Assembly (NCBI RefSeq): GCF_002414005.1
Contig: NZ_DHYG01000032.1
Coordinates: 24,379-88,378, forward strand
DNA from: Psychrobacter sp. UBA5136
Lineage (GTDB): Bacteria > Pseudomonadota > Gammaproteobacteria > Pseudomonadales > Moraxellaceae
Direction: 5' to 3'
Length of the DNA stretch: 64,000 nucleotides
Position 1 is the first letter of the stretch. Every line of letters begins with the position of its first letter. Below are positions 27,371-36,785 of the stretch, one piece after another. The translations under genes were made by a program, and so were the position numbers. The notes beneath the pieces were generated by a model. That model was not told where the DNA came from. It was given only the letters and a program-made list of their open reading frames with translations, and did not search any database.

Positions 27371-28813
27371 TTAGCGTTTAGGCGGATTGTCCTTTAACCA
27401 CAGCTGATTCACGATTTTTAATTCGCGCAATTCTTCTGCCATGATCGCCTCACTGATACCAGGGTACTTCACGCGTGCATAGCTATATAACACGATACCA
27501 AGTATCGTCCAACCAAAGAAGATCCACCATTCGATCGGGGTCAGCGCTGATGGCATGCCTGGCATATACAGCATCAACAGGCCAAAGCTGAGCGCAATCG
27601 TCACCATACCGACCAGCTTACCTGCGGGTATCTTAAATGGACGTACCATGTCAGGCTCGCGATAACGCAAGACTAAGAAAGAGATAGCCACACAGCTATA
27701 AGCGATGACAATGCCAAAACCACCAGCGTCAACAATCCACACCAGCATCTTGCGGCCAAACAATGGCGCAAGCGTCGCAAGGCCACCGATTAATAAAATC
27801 GCGTTTGATGGTGTTTTATACTTTGGATGCAGCTTGCCTAAAAATGCCGGCAGCATGTGCGCTTTTGACATGGCATAAAGTAGACGACTGCCACCGATCA
27901 AAAAGGCATTCCAGCTGGATAAAATACCCAATACGCCACCGATGACCAATAAAATACCCGCCCATTTGCCCTGCCAGGCATTGGTCATGGCGTCAGCGGT
28001 AGCAAGCGTTGAGTTCTCTGCCTGTACCAGTGGCAGCGTGGTGCCCACGCTCCAAGCAATACCCACGTACCACATCACCGCCACAATGATAGAGATAATC
28101 AAAAACTTGCCAATACTGGGACGGGTCAGATCTATCTCTTCTGCCGCCTGCGGGATGACGTCGAAGCCGACAAACATAAAGGGCACCATCACGATGACGG
28201 CTGTAATACCGCCGATACCACCGATAAAGGCTGGTGCTTGCACGGCTGTCGAGGAAGCAGGATTATAGAGCACTGCGCCAATAAATAATAATGTACCGAC
28301 GAATAAAATCCCCATTACAGCGGTTTTTTGGAACCACGCGCTGACCTCCATACCGCGGATATTTAGCCAGGTGACAATGATTGAGCCCAGCATGCCGACG
28401 CCCACCCACGTGGCATAGACATCCCAGCCAGCGATGGTCCAAAGATAGCCTTGGTTATAATTGGGAATAAAATACTCAACCACCGTTGGTAGGGCAACCG
28501 CTTCAAACGCCACCACCGAAAAATACCCAAATAAAATACTCCATGAGCAGATAAAGGAGACATTTACTCCCAATGCTCGATGGGTATAAGTATGCTCGCC
28601 GCCCGTAATCGGCATAGAAGCGGCCAGTTCAGCATAGGTCACACCGATTAGTATCACAGCCAGACCGCCTATCAAAAACGCCAGCATTGCGCCCCACGTT
28701 CCCGCAGACAAAATCCAACCACCAGCCAAGACTACCCAGCCCCAACCAACCATAGCACCGAATGCTAAGGCAATGATATCTAGCGTCCCTAACGATTTTT
28801 TTAATTCAGACAT
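27371..28813 (-). CDS. APC-superfamily amino acid/polyamine permease
   Basis: A 480-residue inner-membrane transporter with about 12 hydrophobic segments. The N-terminal LDIIALAFGAMVGWGWVVLAGG is the unwound TM1 substrate-binding region of the APC fold. The conserved VPFMFVGFDVIPQAAEEID segment is also present. It lies downstream of gabD and gabT on the same strand, which suggests a GABA, 5-aminovalerate or putrescine carrier. The exact substrate cannot be read from sequence. Confidence 0.83.
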   Translation of the reverse strand: MSELKKSLGTLDIIALAFGAMVGWGWVVLAGGWILSAGTWGAMLAFLIGGLAVILIGVTYAELAASMPITGGEHTYTHRALGVNVSFICSWSILFGYFSVVAFEAVALPTVVEYFIPNYNQGYLWTIAGWDVYATWVGVGMLGSIIVTWLNIRGMEVSAWFQKTAVMGILFVGTLLFIGAVLYNPASSTAVQAPAFIGGIGGITAVIVMVPFMFVGFDVIPQAAEEIDLTRPSIGKFLIISIIVAVMWYVGIAWSVGTTLPLVQAENSTLATADAMTNAWQGKWAGILLVIGGVLGILSSWNAFLIGGSRLLYAMSKAHMLPAFLGKLHPKYKTPSNAILLIGGLATLAPLFGRKMLVWIVDAGGFGIVIAYSCVAISFLVLRYREPDMVRPFKIPAGKLVGMVTIALSFGLLMLYMPGMPSALTPIEWWIFFGWTILGIVLYSYARVKYPGISEAIMAEELRELKIVNQLWLKDNPPKR

Positions 28814-28932
28814 AACCTGCTCCTTGTCTGTGTGTCATCCGTGTCAGTCCTTTTTTTAATGGCCCTGATACCAACTATTTTTTTTTGCTTAATGAATTTT
28901 ATTAATAAAATAACTATCGCCTAGCAGAGACA

Positions 28933-28965
28933 ACAACGGCGTCTTGACTTGCAAGGCGCCGTTGT
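28933..28965 (-). terminator. GC-rich hairpin between gabT and the permease gene
   Basis: ACAACGGCG (28933-28941) and CGCCGTTGT (28957-28965) pair perfectly and are extended by CTTG/CAAG inside. No long U-run follows on the minus strand, so it may be a partial terminator or an RNA-stability element after gabT. Confidence 0.5.
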
Positions 28966-28993
28966 AAATCTTGTAATCAAAGCAGCACTGTCA

Positions 28994-30295
28994 TTATCCT
29001 AAGCTTAAGCTTTCATTTTTTAAATTAACGCTTTGAGCAGTCAAAATACCTTTGATAATATCAAGACCTTCTTGTAGCACTTCATCTTCTACCGTTAGTG
29101 GCACCATGATACGAATGGCGTTGCCAAACATGCCACAAGACGCTAATAACAGTCCTTGCTCAAAGGCTTTGGCTTTTAGATTTGCCGTTGCTTCAGTGTC
29201 AGGCTTGCCGTCACTGTCAATTAGTTCAAACGCTAGCATGGCGCCTTTATGACGGATATGACCGATGCTGCTTAGGTTTAAATCTTCTAAGAACGCTGCG
29301 ATTTTATCGCCAATCTCAACACTACGCTCAAGTAGGTTTTCTTCTTCAATCACTTCCATAACGGCAAGTGCAGCCACGCAAGCCAGTGGGTTACCAGAAT
29401 AAGTGCCGCCTAAGCCGCCAACTTGCGGGGCATCCATAATGTCGGCGCGGCCAATAACGGCAGAGATAGGATAACCGCCTGCCAAGCTCTTAGCACTGGT
29501 CATCAAATCTGGCTCAACGCCCAACTGCTCAGACGCAAACAACGTGCCAGTACGGCCAAAACCACACTGCACTTCATCAAAAATCAGCACGATGCCATGC
29601 TCATCACAAATCTTACGCAGCGCTTTGGCAAACGATGGCGTCACCTGATGAAAACCGCCCTCGCCTTGTACTGGCTCGATAATCATTGCCGCCACTTCGC
29701 TAGGATCGATATCTGCTTGGAAAATCATCTCAAGGCTATGCAGCGCTTGTGCTTCTGTGACGTTTAGCTCTTCAGCTGGGAATAGCGCATGAAAGACAGG
29801 GCCTGGCATCGGACCAAAGCTCTTTTTGTACGGCAATACTTTACCCGTCAGGCTCATGCACATTGAGGTGCGGCCATGCCAGCCGCCAACGAAAGAAATC
29901 ACCCCTGGACGACCGGTTTTCGCGCGAGCAATTTTAATGCAGTTTTCGACTGCTTCTGCGCCCGTGGTTAAAAACAAGGCTTTTTTCGGACCGCTGATCG
30001 GCGCTTTTTCGCAAAGCTTTTCGGCAAGCTCAACGTAGCATTCATAATTAATCATTTGCGCGGCAGTATGAGTAAATTTGTCTAGCTGCTCATGCACACG
30101 CTGCGTGATTTTTGGATGGCTGTGACCCGTATTCAATACTGAAATACCGCCGACGAAGTCGATATAACGGTTGCCTTCAATATCCCAAACTTCTGAGTTT
30201 TTGGCCTTTTCGGCAAAGATAGGAAATGCTACGCCTAGACCCGTTGGTAAAACCGCTTTACGGCGCGCAAGTAGTGATTGATTGGTAGTAGTCAT
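28994..30295 (-). CDS. gabT: 4-aminobutyrate aminotransferase (GABA/5-aminovalerate)
   Basis: A class III PLP aminotransferase moving the amino group of GABA to 2-oxoglutarate to give succinate semialdehyde; close relatives (DavT) act on 5-aminovalerate. The start at 30295 (MTTTNQSLL) has AAAGGA upstream; a start 27 bases earlier would add MKKKEKDIL. The product is 433 residues (E. coli GabT 426). The PLP pocket includes TGAEAVENCIKIAR, IFDEVQCGFGRTG and the lysine in TSAKSLAGGYP. It pairs with gabD 145 bases upstream on the same strand. Confidence 0.92.
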   Translation of the reverse strand: MTTTNQSLLARRKAVLPTGLGVAFPIFAEKAKNSEVWDIEGNRYIDFVGGISVLNTGHSHPKITQRVHEQLDKFTHTAAQMINYECYVELAEKLCEKAPISGPKKALFLTTGAEAVENCIKIARAKTGRPGVISFVGGWHGRTSMCMSLTGKVLPYKKSFGPMPGPVFHALFPAEELNVTEAQALHSLEMIFQADIDPSEVAAMIIEPVQGEGGFHQVTPSFAKALRKICDEHGIVLIFDEVQCGFGRTGTLFASEQLGVEPDLMTSAKSLAGGYPISAVIGRADIMDAPQVGGLGGTYSGNPLACVAALAVMEVIEEENLLERSVEIGDKIAAFLEDLNLSSIGHIRHKGAMLAFELIDSDGKPDTEATANLKAKAFEQGLLLASCGMFGNAIRIMVPLTVEDEVLQEGLDIIKGILTAQSVNLKNESLSLG

Positions 30296-30440
30296 AAGAA
30301 TATCCTTTTCTTTCTTTTTCACATAGATGCCATTATGGAATGGCGGTTTATAAAATAAGCGCTAACTTTGGTTGGGATTCGTGGTATTGAATCCCATTTC
30401 ATGGGTAAAAAATGAAAATAGTAAAGATAAAACTCGATAA

Positions 30441-31907
30441 TTAACTAATATCAGAACACCAGTATTTGGTCACGACATACTCTTCGATGCCATATTTTGA
30501 GCCTTCGCGGCCAAATCCTGATTGCTTGACGCCGCCAAATGGGGCGACTTCGGTAGAGATCAATCCTGTGTTATGACCGATAATGCCGTACTCAAGCCCT
30601 TCAGTGACACGCCAGGAGCGTGCATAGCTGCTGCTGTAGAAGTAAGCGGCCAAACCGTAAATGGTGTTATTTGCTTGACGGATGACGTCGGCTTCATCTT
30701 TAAAGGTAAAGATAGTAGCGATAGGACCAAAGATTTCCTCATAGGCAATATCCATGTCACTGCTGATATCGGTAATCACCGTTGGATTATAAGACAGCTC
30801 AGATGCGCCGTTGGTGCTGCCGCCCGTGATAAGAGTTGCGCCTTTATCCAAAGCGTCTTTGAGTAGCGCTTGCACTTTTTCCAAAGCTTTTTTGTTAATC
30901 AAAGGTCCGATATCCACGCCTTCATCCATGCCGTTACCGACATTAAGTTCAGCGACTTTTTTTACAAATACGTCGAGGAATTTATCTTTAATGCTGTCTT
31001 GTACATAGACGCGATTGGCGCAGACACAGGTTTGACCGGCGTTACGATATTTAGAGGCGATTAAGCCTTCAGCAGCTTTTTCTAGATCAGCGTCATCAAA
31101 AACGATGAATGGCGCATTGCCGCCGAGCTCTAATGACAGTTTTTTGATGGTTGGGGCACATTGTGCCATCAAGGTACGACCAACTTCGGTAGAGCCAGTA
31201 AATGACAGCTTATGAATGCGCGTATCGCCAGTTAGGATATCGCCGATGGTTGAAGATTTGCCCGTGACTACTTGGATGACGCCTGCTGGAATCCCTGCTT
31301 GCTCAGCCAATACCGCGAGTGCCAAAGCAGAAAACGGCGTTTCGGTTGCAGGTTTGATGATCATGGTACACCCTGCCGCTAGTGCCGGCGCTGCTTTACG
31401 GGTAATCATCGCTGCTGGGAAATTCCAAGGCGTGATGGCCGCGCAAACGCCAACGGGCTGTTTTAGGATGACATGGCGCAATTGTGTTTGATTGGCAGGG
31501 ATAACATCGCCATAAACGCGCTTACCTTCTTCGGCAAACCAGCGGATAAAGCTGTTGGCATAGCCCACTTCACCGCGCGACTCAGTTAAAGGTTTGCCTT
31601 GCTCAGCGGTCATAATGATGGCCAAATCTTCTTTATTGGCATCGATAAGGTCGGCCCACTTTTGTAGTAGCTCCGCACGCTCTTTGGCAGTTTTGGCGGC
31701 CCAAGTGATTTGCGCTTCATGAGAAGCAGCAACCGCATCGTTGACATCATCGGTCGTCAAGCTAGGTACGTTACCGATAGTCTCGCCGCTAAAAGGATTG
31801 CTCACGTCGATAGTGGCGGCATCACTGGCATCATGCCAGCCGTCTTTGATAAAGCACTGCTGTTTTAGTAGGTCTGGATTTGATAGCTGTAGCGTGGGTT
31901 GTGACAT
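30441..31907 (-). CDS. gabD: NAD(P)-dependent succinate-/glutarate-semialdehyde dehydrogenase
   Basis: Oxidises succinate semialdehyde to succinate; family members also act on glutarate semialdehyde (DavD). The ATG at 31907 (MSQPTLQLS) has AAGGAG at good spacing; a TTG at 31925 in frame is less likely. The product is 488 residues (E. coli GabD 482). The catalytic Cys is in NAGQTCVCANR, the base Glu in LELGGNAPFIV, and the substrate-binding C-terminus ends in GREGSKYGIEEY. It is the first gene of the gabD-gabT-permease set and diverges from a IclR regulator. Confidence 0.93.
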   Translation of the reverse strand: MSQPTLQLSNPDLLKQQCFIKDGWHDASDAATIDVSNPFSGETIGNVPSLTTDDVNDAVAASHEAQITWAAKTAKERAELLQKWADLIDANKEDLAIIMTAEQGKPLTESRGEVGYANSFIRWFAEEGKRVYGDVIPANQTQLRHVILKQPVGVCAAITPWNFPAAMITRKAAPALAAGCTMIIKPATETPFSALALAVLAEQAGIPAGVIQVVTGKSSTIGDILTGDTRIHKLSFTGSTEVGRTLMAQCAPTIKKLSLELGGNAPFIVFDDADLEKAAEGLIASKYRNAGQTCVCANRVYVQDSIKDKFLDVFVKKVAELNVGNGMDEGVDIGPLINKKALEKVQALLKDALDKGATLITGGSTNGASELSYNPTVITDISSDMDIAYEEIFGPIATIFTFKDEADVIRQANNTIYGLAAYFYSSSYARSWRVTEGLEYGIIGHNTGLISTEVAPFGGVKQSGFGREGSKYGIEEYVVTKYWCSDIS

Positions 31908-32022
31908 TGTGACGCTCCTTGTCAATGATATGTTGCAGATAGGTTTTGCAGATTTATAGCGGCAAATAAATAAACGTAAATAAAAGCTTAGGCGATAAAT
32001 AATGATTGATAACTGGTAATTT

Positions 32023-32038
32023 GTTCAATATACTGAAC
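32023..32038. promoter_or_regulatory. Palindromic operator candidate between gabD and iclR-type gene
   Basis: GTTCA (32023-32027) and TGAAC (32034-32038) are inverted with six bases between. The location in the divergent control region suits binding by the adjacent IclR-family regulator. Confidence 0.4.
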
Positions 32039-32053
32039 GCGTATTCTATATAT

Positions 32054-32081
32054 GAGACATCATTATAAGAATGATGGTCTC
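32054..32081. promoter_or_regulatory. 28-bp inverted repeat in the gabD/IclR control region
   Basis: GAGAC-ATCATT and AATGAT-(G)-GTCTC form an 11-bp interrupted inverted repeat around a five-base centre. It could be a second operator or an RNA hairpin in the leader of the regulator. Confidence 0.45.
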
Positions 32082-32169
32082 CTATTTGCAACCCCTATTA
32101 TCAACTTTGTGCTGATTTATCACTTTATTTTGCTGCTTTTTTTACTTTACCGGCTTTTATAGGTTCCTT

Positions 32170-32934
32170 ATGAGCACCACTGCCGTCCCTGCCTTGGACA
32201 AAACTTTTCAGATACTAGATTTGATTACCGATAGCGCCCAGCCTTTAACGGCGGCGCATATTGCCAAAGCGCTGGATTTGCCGCGCAGCTCCACCCACAA
32301 CATTTTGCAAAGCCTACTCGCCAAGCATGTCATTTATAAAGACAGCGACAGCCGCTTTCATTTAGGCTCGTATTTGATGTACTGGGCGGGAAAGTACGAG
32401 CAGCAGCAAGGCGTCGTTCAATTATTTAAAGATCTTATTGTCCAGTACCCCATCCTTTTGCAGCATACCGTTACCTTATCCAAACTCGACTTGGGGGAAG
32501 TGGTATTTTTAGCCTGTCATGAAGCGCCTGCGCCGCTTGGCTTTACTTTCCGCGCGGGTGTTCGCGTACCGGCGGTGTTTTCAGCTACTGGTAAAGCCAT
32601 GCTCTCCACCTTCACTATGGACAACATAAAATCCATCTATGCCAGCGGCTTTCCTACCCCCATTACCCAGCATGGTGTCGATAACTTTACCGATTTGGCG
32701 ACCGAGCTGGCCGCCATTAAAAACAGTCGTATATCACTTGACGATGGGCAACTGCGCGATGGCATGTATTGCTTAGGCACTTATATTCGTAACGCTTCAG
32801 GTAACGCCATCGCCGGGATGGCGGTTAGCTTTTTGCAAGCAGAATATGAGTCCAAGCGTGCTGAAGTCAGTGCCGTGCTCATCGAATTGGCCGAGCAAAT
32901 CGAGCAGCGCTTAGGCTTTAAAGCAGAGCATTAA
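32170..32934 (+). CDS. IclR-family transcriptional regulator
   Basis: A 254-residue regulator with an N-terminal winged helix (LTAAHIAKALDLPRSSTHNILQSL, in part, about 27-50) and a C-terminal effector-binding GAF-like domain. That domain includes GFTFRAGVRVPAVFSATGKAML and LDDGQLRDGMYCLGTYI. It diverges from gabD and its 3' end overlaps that of the CoA-transferase gene by four bases. IclR proteins usually control adjacent catabolic genes, here plausibly gabDT or the glutarate genes. Confidence 0.88.
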   Translation: MSTTAVPALDKTFQILDLITDSAQPLTAAHIAKALDLPRSSTHNILQSLLAKHVIYKDSDSRFHLGSYLMYWAGKYEQQQGVVQLFKDLIVQYPILLQHTVTLSKLDLGEVVFLACHEAPAPLGFTFRAGVRVPAVFSATGKAMLSTFTMDNIKSIYASGFPTPITQHGVDNFTDLATELAAIKNSRISLDDGQLRDGMYCLGTYIRNASGNAIAGMAVSFLQAEYESKRAEVSAVLIELAEQIEQRLGFKAEH

Positions 32935-34163
32935 ACAATCCCATCGGCTTTTAACTTGGCAATCATTTCGCTGTCATAACCCAAATCAGCAAGCGTGCTC
33001 TCAGTATGCTCGCTTAATTGCGGTGGCGGCGTACGATAAGTGACAGGCGATGCGGACAATTTAATCGGACTTCCAAGCGCGCGCACAGGACTGCCCTGCG
33101 CCGCAAAATCGATCACCATCTCACGAGCTTGTGCTTGCGGCATCGCCAAGGCCTCAGAGATATTATGAATCGCCCCGCACGGGATACCCGCTTGATCCAA
33201 CACTTCTAACCAATAAGTACGAGGTTGCCCGGCAAATTTTTTGCTCAGCTCACTACAAAGCAGCTCACGATTGGCAACGCGCTGCGGATTGGTCGCAAAA
33301 CGGCTGTCGTTATGCCAATCAACCCCTAACACCTCACAAAGCTTGCCAAACTGACTGTCATTACCGCAAGCTAAGATAAAATGCTCTTTTCCTGCTGCTG
33401 CAAAAACTTGATAAGGCACGATATTAGGATGCTGATTGCCGAGGCGTGGCGGGATTTCATCTGAAGCCAGATAATTCATCCCAACGTTGGCGAGCATCGC
33501 AAGCGCACTGTCAAGCAGCGCCACATCGACATGTTGTCCGCGTCCAGTTTTTTGACGCGCTAATAACGCTGCTTGAATACCAATGGTCAGCTGCAAACCT
33601 GCAAACAAATCAACCACGGCCACGCCAACCTTGTGCGGTTCGCCATCGCTTGGGCCTGTGATGCTCATGAGTCCTGACAACCCTTGAATAATATAGTCAT
33701 AGCCTGGGCGCTTCGCATCAGGACCTGTCTGACCAAATCCTGTCAGTGAGGCATAAATCAGGCGCGGATTGTCTTGTTTTAGGCTGTCGTAATCTAAGCC
33801 GTACTTTTTTAGACCACCAACTTTGAAGTTTTCAACGACGATATCGCTTTCGGCAATAAGCTGCTTAATAATTTTTTGTCCGGCAGGCGTGGTGATATCG
33901 ACGGTAAGGGATTTTTTATTACGGTTAATGGTGGCGTAATAGGCGGAGGTATCATCGCTAAATTTTGGCGGCGCCCAATGACGGGTTTCATCACCAATAT
34001 GCGGACGCTCAACTTTGATGACTTCAGCGCCGAGGTCGGCGAGCACTTGCGTACAAGAAGGGCCGGCCAATACTCGCGACAAATCAAGTACCTTGATACC
34101 GTGCAGCGCCCCTTTTTCCCCGTCATTACTGTTATTGGTATTGCTATCAACAGTCATAATCAT
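32931..34163 (-). CDS. Class III CoA-transferase (CaiB/BaiF), probable glutarate CoA-transferase
   Basis: A 410-residue family III CoA-transferase, which moves CoA between acids through aspartyl-acyl and aspartyl-CoA intermediates. The N-terminus has GIKVLDLSRVLAGPSCTQVLADLGAEVIKVE (in part) and NRNKKSLTVD. The catalytic Asp lies in VGVAVVDLFAG. Family members include the succinate:glutarate CoA-transferase (SUGCT) next to glutaryl-CoA dehydrogenase. The gcdH gene lies upstream on the same strand, so glutarate is the most likely substrate. ATG 34163 or 34157 are both possible starts. Confidence 0.85.
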   Translation of the reverse strand: MIMTVDSNTNNSNDGEKGALHGIKVLDLSRVLAGPSCTQVLADLGAEVIKVERPHIGDETRHWAPPKFSDDTSAYYATINRNKKSLTVDITTPAGQKIIKQLIAESDIVVENFKVGGLKKYGLDYDSLKQDNPRLIYASLTGFGQTGPDAKRPGYDYIIQGLSGLMSITGPSDGEPHKVGVAVVDLFAGLQLTIGIQAALLARQKTGRGQHVDVALLDSALAMLANVGMNYLASDEIPPRLGNQHPNIVPYQVFAAAGKEHFILACGNDSQFGKLCEVLGVDWHNDSRFATNPQRVANRELLCSELSKKFAGQPRTYWLEVLDQAGIPCGAIHNISEALAMPQAQAREMVIDFAAQGSPVRALGSPIKLSASPVTYRTPPPQLSEHTESTLADLGYDSEMIAKLKADGIV

Positions 34164-34467
34164 CCCTTATTATGTAGCCTACTTATTGGTGAAAAACACC
34201 TGATAAAATTTCGATAAAAATTGCCATGCATCATTTAGCTTTTGGTGCCTTTAGAGCTTTTAATAACTCAAGTCATAAACACCAAAAAGTAAATCAGGCA
34301 TAACAATGCTAATAACCTTTAGTTAAATAGCGCCTAGCTATATACCATTCAAAAACGTACGCCGCTGCTTATAAGGCGCTTATTACAAAGCCAAACAGCA
34401 ACGTACGTTAATGGGCTAAAAACTGGCTAGCACTTGTTAGCTAGCTTTTATGATTAACTAACAACAA
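34164..34467. other. 304-base gap between the CoA-transferase and gcdH
   Basis: No gene is supported. The only structure I see is a hairpin of two GCTAGC hexamers near the gcdH end, described separately. Confidence 0.5.
34426..34445 (-). terminator. Possible terminator after gcdH
   Basis: Two copies of the self-complementary GCTAGC (34426-34431 and 34440-34445) would form a short stem. On the minus strand it is followed by CAGTTTTTAG. The stem is short, so the call is weak. Confidence 0.4.
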
Positions 34468-35652
34468 CTAATAAAACGCTTGAATACCCGTCTGCGCACG
34501 GCCTAAGATAAGCGCATGAATATCATGCGTGCCTTCATAGGTGTTAACCGCCTCTAAGTTCATGACATGACGAATAACATGGAACTCATCAGAGATACCG
34601 TTGCCGCCGTGCATGTCACGTGCCACGCGAGCGATGTCTAAGGCTTTGCCGCAGTTATTACGCTTAATCAGTGAAATCATCTCAGGCGCCGCATTGTCTT
34701 CATCCATCAGGCGACCGACACGCAGTGCCGCTTGCAAACCTAAAGCGATTTCTGTTTGCATATTGGCCAGTTTTAACTGTACAAGCTGGGTTGCAGCAAG
34801 CGGACGACCAAACTGCTTACGGTCTAGCGTGTACTGACGCGCCGCTTTCCAGCAAAATTCTGCCGCACCCATCGCGCCCCATGCGATACCATAACGGGCT
34901 TTATTTAAGCAACCAAATGGCCCTTTTAAACCACGGATATCAGGAAAAGCATTGGCTTCAGGAACAAATACCTTGTCCATGACAATCTCGCCTGTGACCG
35001 AAGCACGCAATGAAAACTTACCTTCAATCTTCGGCGCTGATAACCCTTTCATGCCTTTGTCTAAAATAAAGCCGCGAATCTCATCAGCATCATCTTTTGC
35101 CCAAACGACAAACACATCCGCAATGGGACTGTTGGTAATCCACATTTTATTACCCGTCAGCTCATAACCGCCATCAACCGCGCGGGCACGAGTCGACATC
35201 GAGGCAGGGTCTGACCCTGAATCTGGTTCAGTCAAACCAAAGCAGCCAACGTACTCACCAGTCGCAAGCTTTGGCAGATATTTTTCTTTTTGCTCTTCGG
35301 TACCGTACGCCCAAATAGGATGCATAACCAAGCTTGACTGCACGCTCATCGCCGAACGATAACCTGAATCCACCGCCTCAACTTCCTTAGCAATCAAACC
35401 ATAAGCAACACTCGATAAACCCGCGCAGCCATAACCGTCAATGGTAACGCCAAGCAGACCCATCTCACCCATTTGGCGCATGATATTGCGATCAAAATTT
35501 TCGTTACGATTGGCCTCTAAAATACCAGGCATCAGCTCTTTTTGAAAAAACTGACGGGCGCTGTCCGTGACCATGCGCTCTTCATCAGTTAATTGGGCGC
35601 GTAATAAAAGTGGATCTTCCCAATCAAAACTTGGGCGCGTAGATGTTGCCAT
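34468..35652 (-). CDS. gcdH: Glutaryl-CoA dehydrogenase
   Basis: A 394-residue FAD acyl-CoA dehydrogenase that converts glutaryl-CoA to crotonyl-CoA and CO2, the end of lysine/cadaverine breakdown. Visible motifs are [33 protein letters not shown], and the catalytic Glu373 in [17 protein letters not shown]. The start sequence [18 protein letters not shown] is characteristic of GcdH. It pairs with a CoA-transferase downstream and diverges from a second IclR-family gene. Confidence 0.94.
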   Translation of the reverse strand: MATSTRPSFDWEDPLLLRAQLTDEERMVTDSARQFFQKELMPGILEANRNENFDRNIMRQMGEMGLLGVTIDGYGCAGLSSVAYGLIAKEVEAVDSGYRSAMSVQSSLVMHPIWAYGTEEQKEKYLPKLATGEYVGCFGLTEPDSGSDPASMSTRARAVDGGYELTGNKMWITNSPIADVFVVWAKDDADEIRGFILDKGMKGLSAPKIEGKFSLRASVTGEIVMDKVFVPEANAFPDIRGLKGPFGCLNKARYGIAWGAMGAAEFCWKAARQYTLDRKQFGRPLAATQLVQLKLANMQTEIALGLQAALRVGRLMDEDNAAPEMISLIKRNNCGKALDIARVARDMHGGNGISDEFHVIRHVMNLEAVNTYEGTHDIHALILGRAQTGIQAFY

Positions 35653-35746
35653 GTGGATCTCCTTGATGTCAGTCTTCCTGACCGACGCATCGTGATTAAT
35701 AAATAAATTGACTGCACAGGTTATTGACTTGCATGTGCCGCTGTGC

Positions 35747-35769
35747 GAAACTAAGTTTCATAATATGAA
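35747..35769. promoter_or_regulatory. Two overlapping palindromes between gcdH and the IclR gene
   Basis: GAAACTAAGTTTC (35747-35759) and TTCATAATATGAA (35757-35769) are both perfect interrupted palindromes sharing three bases. They lie between the divergent starts. The first resembles the GAAAC/GTTTC sites known for several IclR-family proteins. Confidence 0.5.
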
Positions 35770-35827
35770 TCTATTTAAGCAAAGTTTTATGACGCTGTAA
35801 ACCTTTATCAAAAAAAATGAGCATAAA

Positions 35828-36655
35828 ATGACAAAAAATGTATCCGCTGCCCTACCGTTATTGAATCGTATAATTGGCGTTCTTGAGCACAGTAAAGATA
35901 GTAATGATCGGCAATTTGTCACCGCTCTTGGGCGTGGACTGACGTTGTTAGCCGCCTTTGAGCAGCATGAGCAGCTTAGTCATCAGCAATTGTGTCAAAT
36001 GACCACTTTGCCAAAAGCCACCATTACTCGGCTTATTCATACTTTGACCACGCTTGGTTTTTTACGCGCGACGGAACATGGACAGTATCAATTGGGCAGC
36101 AATGCGGTGCGTCTCAGCGCGACCGCGTGGAGTCGTCATGACATGGTGGCGGCAGCGGAGCCATTGCTGCGGCAATTTGCCAGTGACAATGAAGTGTCGG
36201 TAAATTTGGCAACCGAAGTCGAAGGCGAAATGCGCTATCACGCTTGCTGTCGTAGCCCCGCGCGTCTGTCCGTCAATTTGCAAGTCGGCTCAGCCGTGCC
36301 CGTCGCACGCACGGCCATTGGTCGCGCTTTTTATGCCGCAAGCTCGCCTGCAAGACAGGCCGTGATTCGTAATAATCTACAAGCGCATTTATCAAAAGAA
36401 GAGTATGACCACGCGCAGATAGCCCTAGCTGAGGCAACAGAGCATTATGCAAAATATGGTTATACGGTATCGGATGGGGAGTTTTCTACCGATATATTGG
36501 CGGTAGCCGTTGGGGTGTACGATGTTGCCACTGGGCAATATGCATATTCGCTTAACGCCAGCGTGCCAAGTGCCAATTGGAAAGCGGAAGAATATGCGGC
36601 GGCAATGGTGCTTAAATTGCAGGCGTTGGCTGAACGGGTTGGACGCGGTGCTTAG
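35828..36655 (+). CDS. IclR-family transcriptional regulator, gcdH-linked
   Basis: A 275-residue regulator. The winged helix (SHQQLCQMTTLPKATITRLIHTL, about 56-78) follows a 45-residue N-terminal extension. The effector domain contains CCRSPARLSVNLQVGSAVPVARTAIGRAFYAAS, read in part, and DGEFSTDILAVAVGV. It diverges from gcdH across a region with two overlapping palindromes, which suggests it controls gcdH. It is only distantly similar to the other IclR protein in the window. Confidence 0.87.
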   Translation: MTKNVSAALPLLNRIIGVLEHSKDSNDRQFVTALGRGLTLLAAFEQHEQLSHQQLCQMTTLPKATITRLIHTLTTLGFLRATEHGQYQLGSNAVRLSATAWSRHDMVAAAEPLLRQFASDNEVSVNLATEVEGEMRYHACCRSPARLSVNLQVGSAVPVARTAIGRAFYAASSPARQAVIRNNLQAHLSKEEYDHAQIALAEATEHYAKYGYTVSDGEFSTDILAVAVGVYDVATGQYAYSLNASVPSANWKAEEYAAAMVLKLQALAERVGRGA

Positions 36656-36785
36656 AAAACACACTTAAGCTCATTCAAGCAAACCGTTAAACCCATGCTA
36701 CAAATGCGACAAATTTCAGTGCAAATCGTAGCGAACATTTACGCCATCTATCGCTATCATTGGGATAAAAGTGAGGTAAATACAT

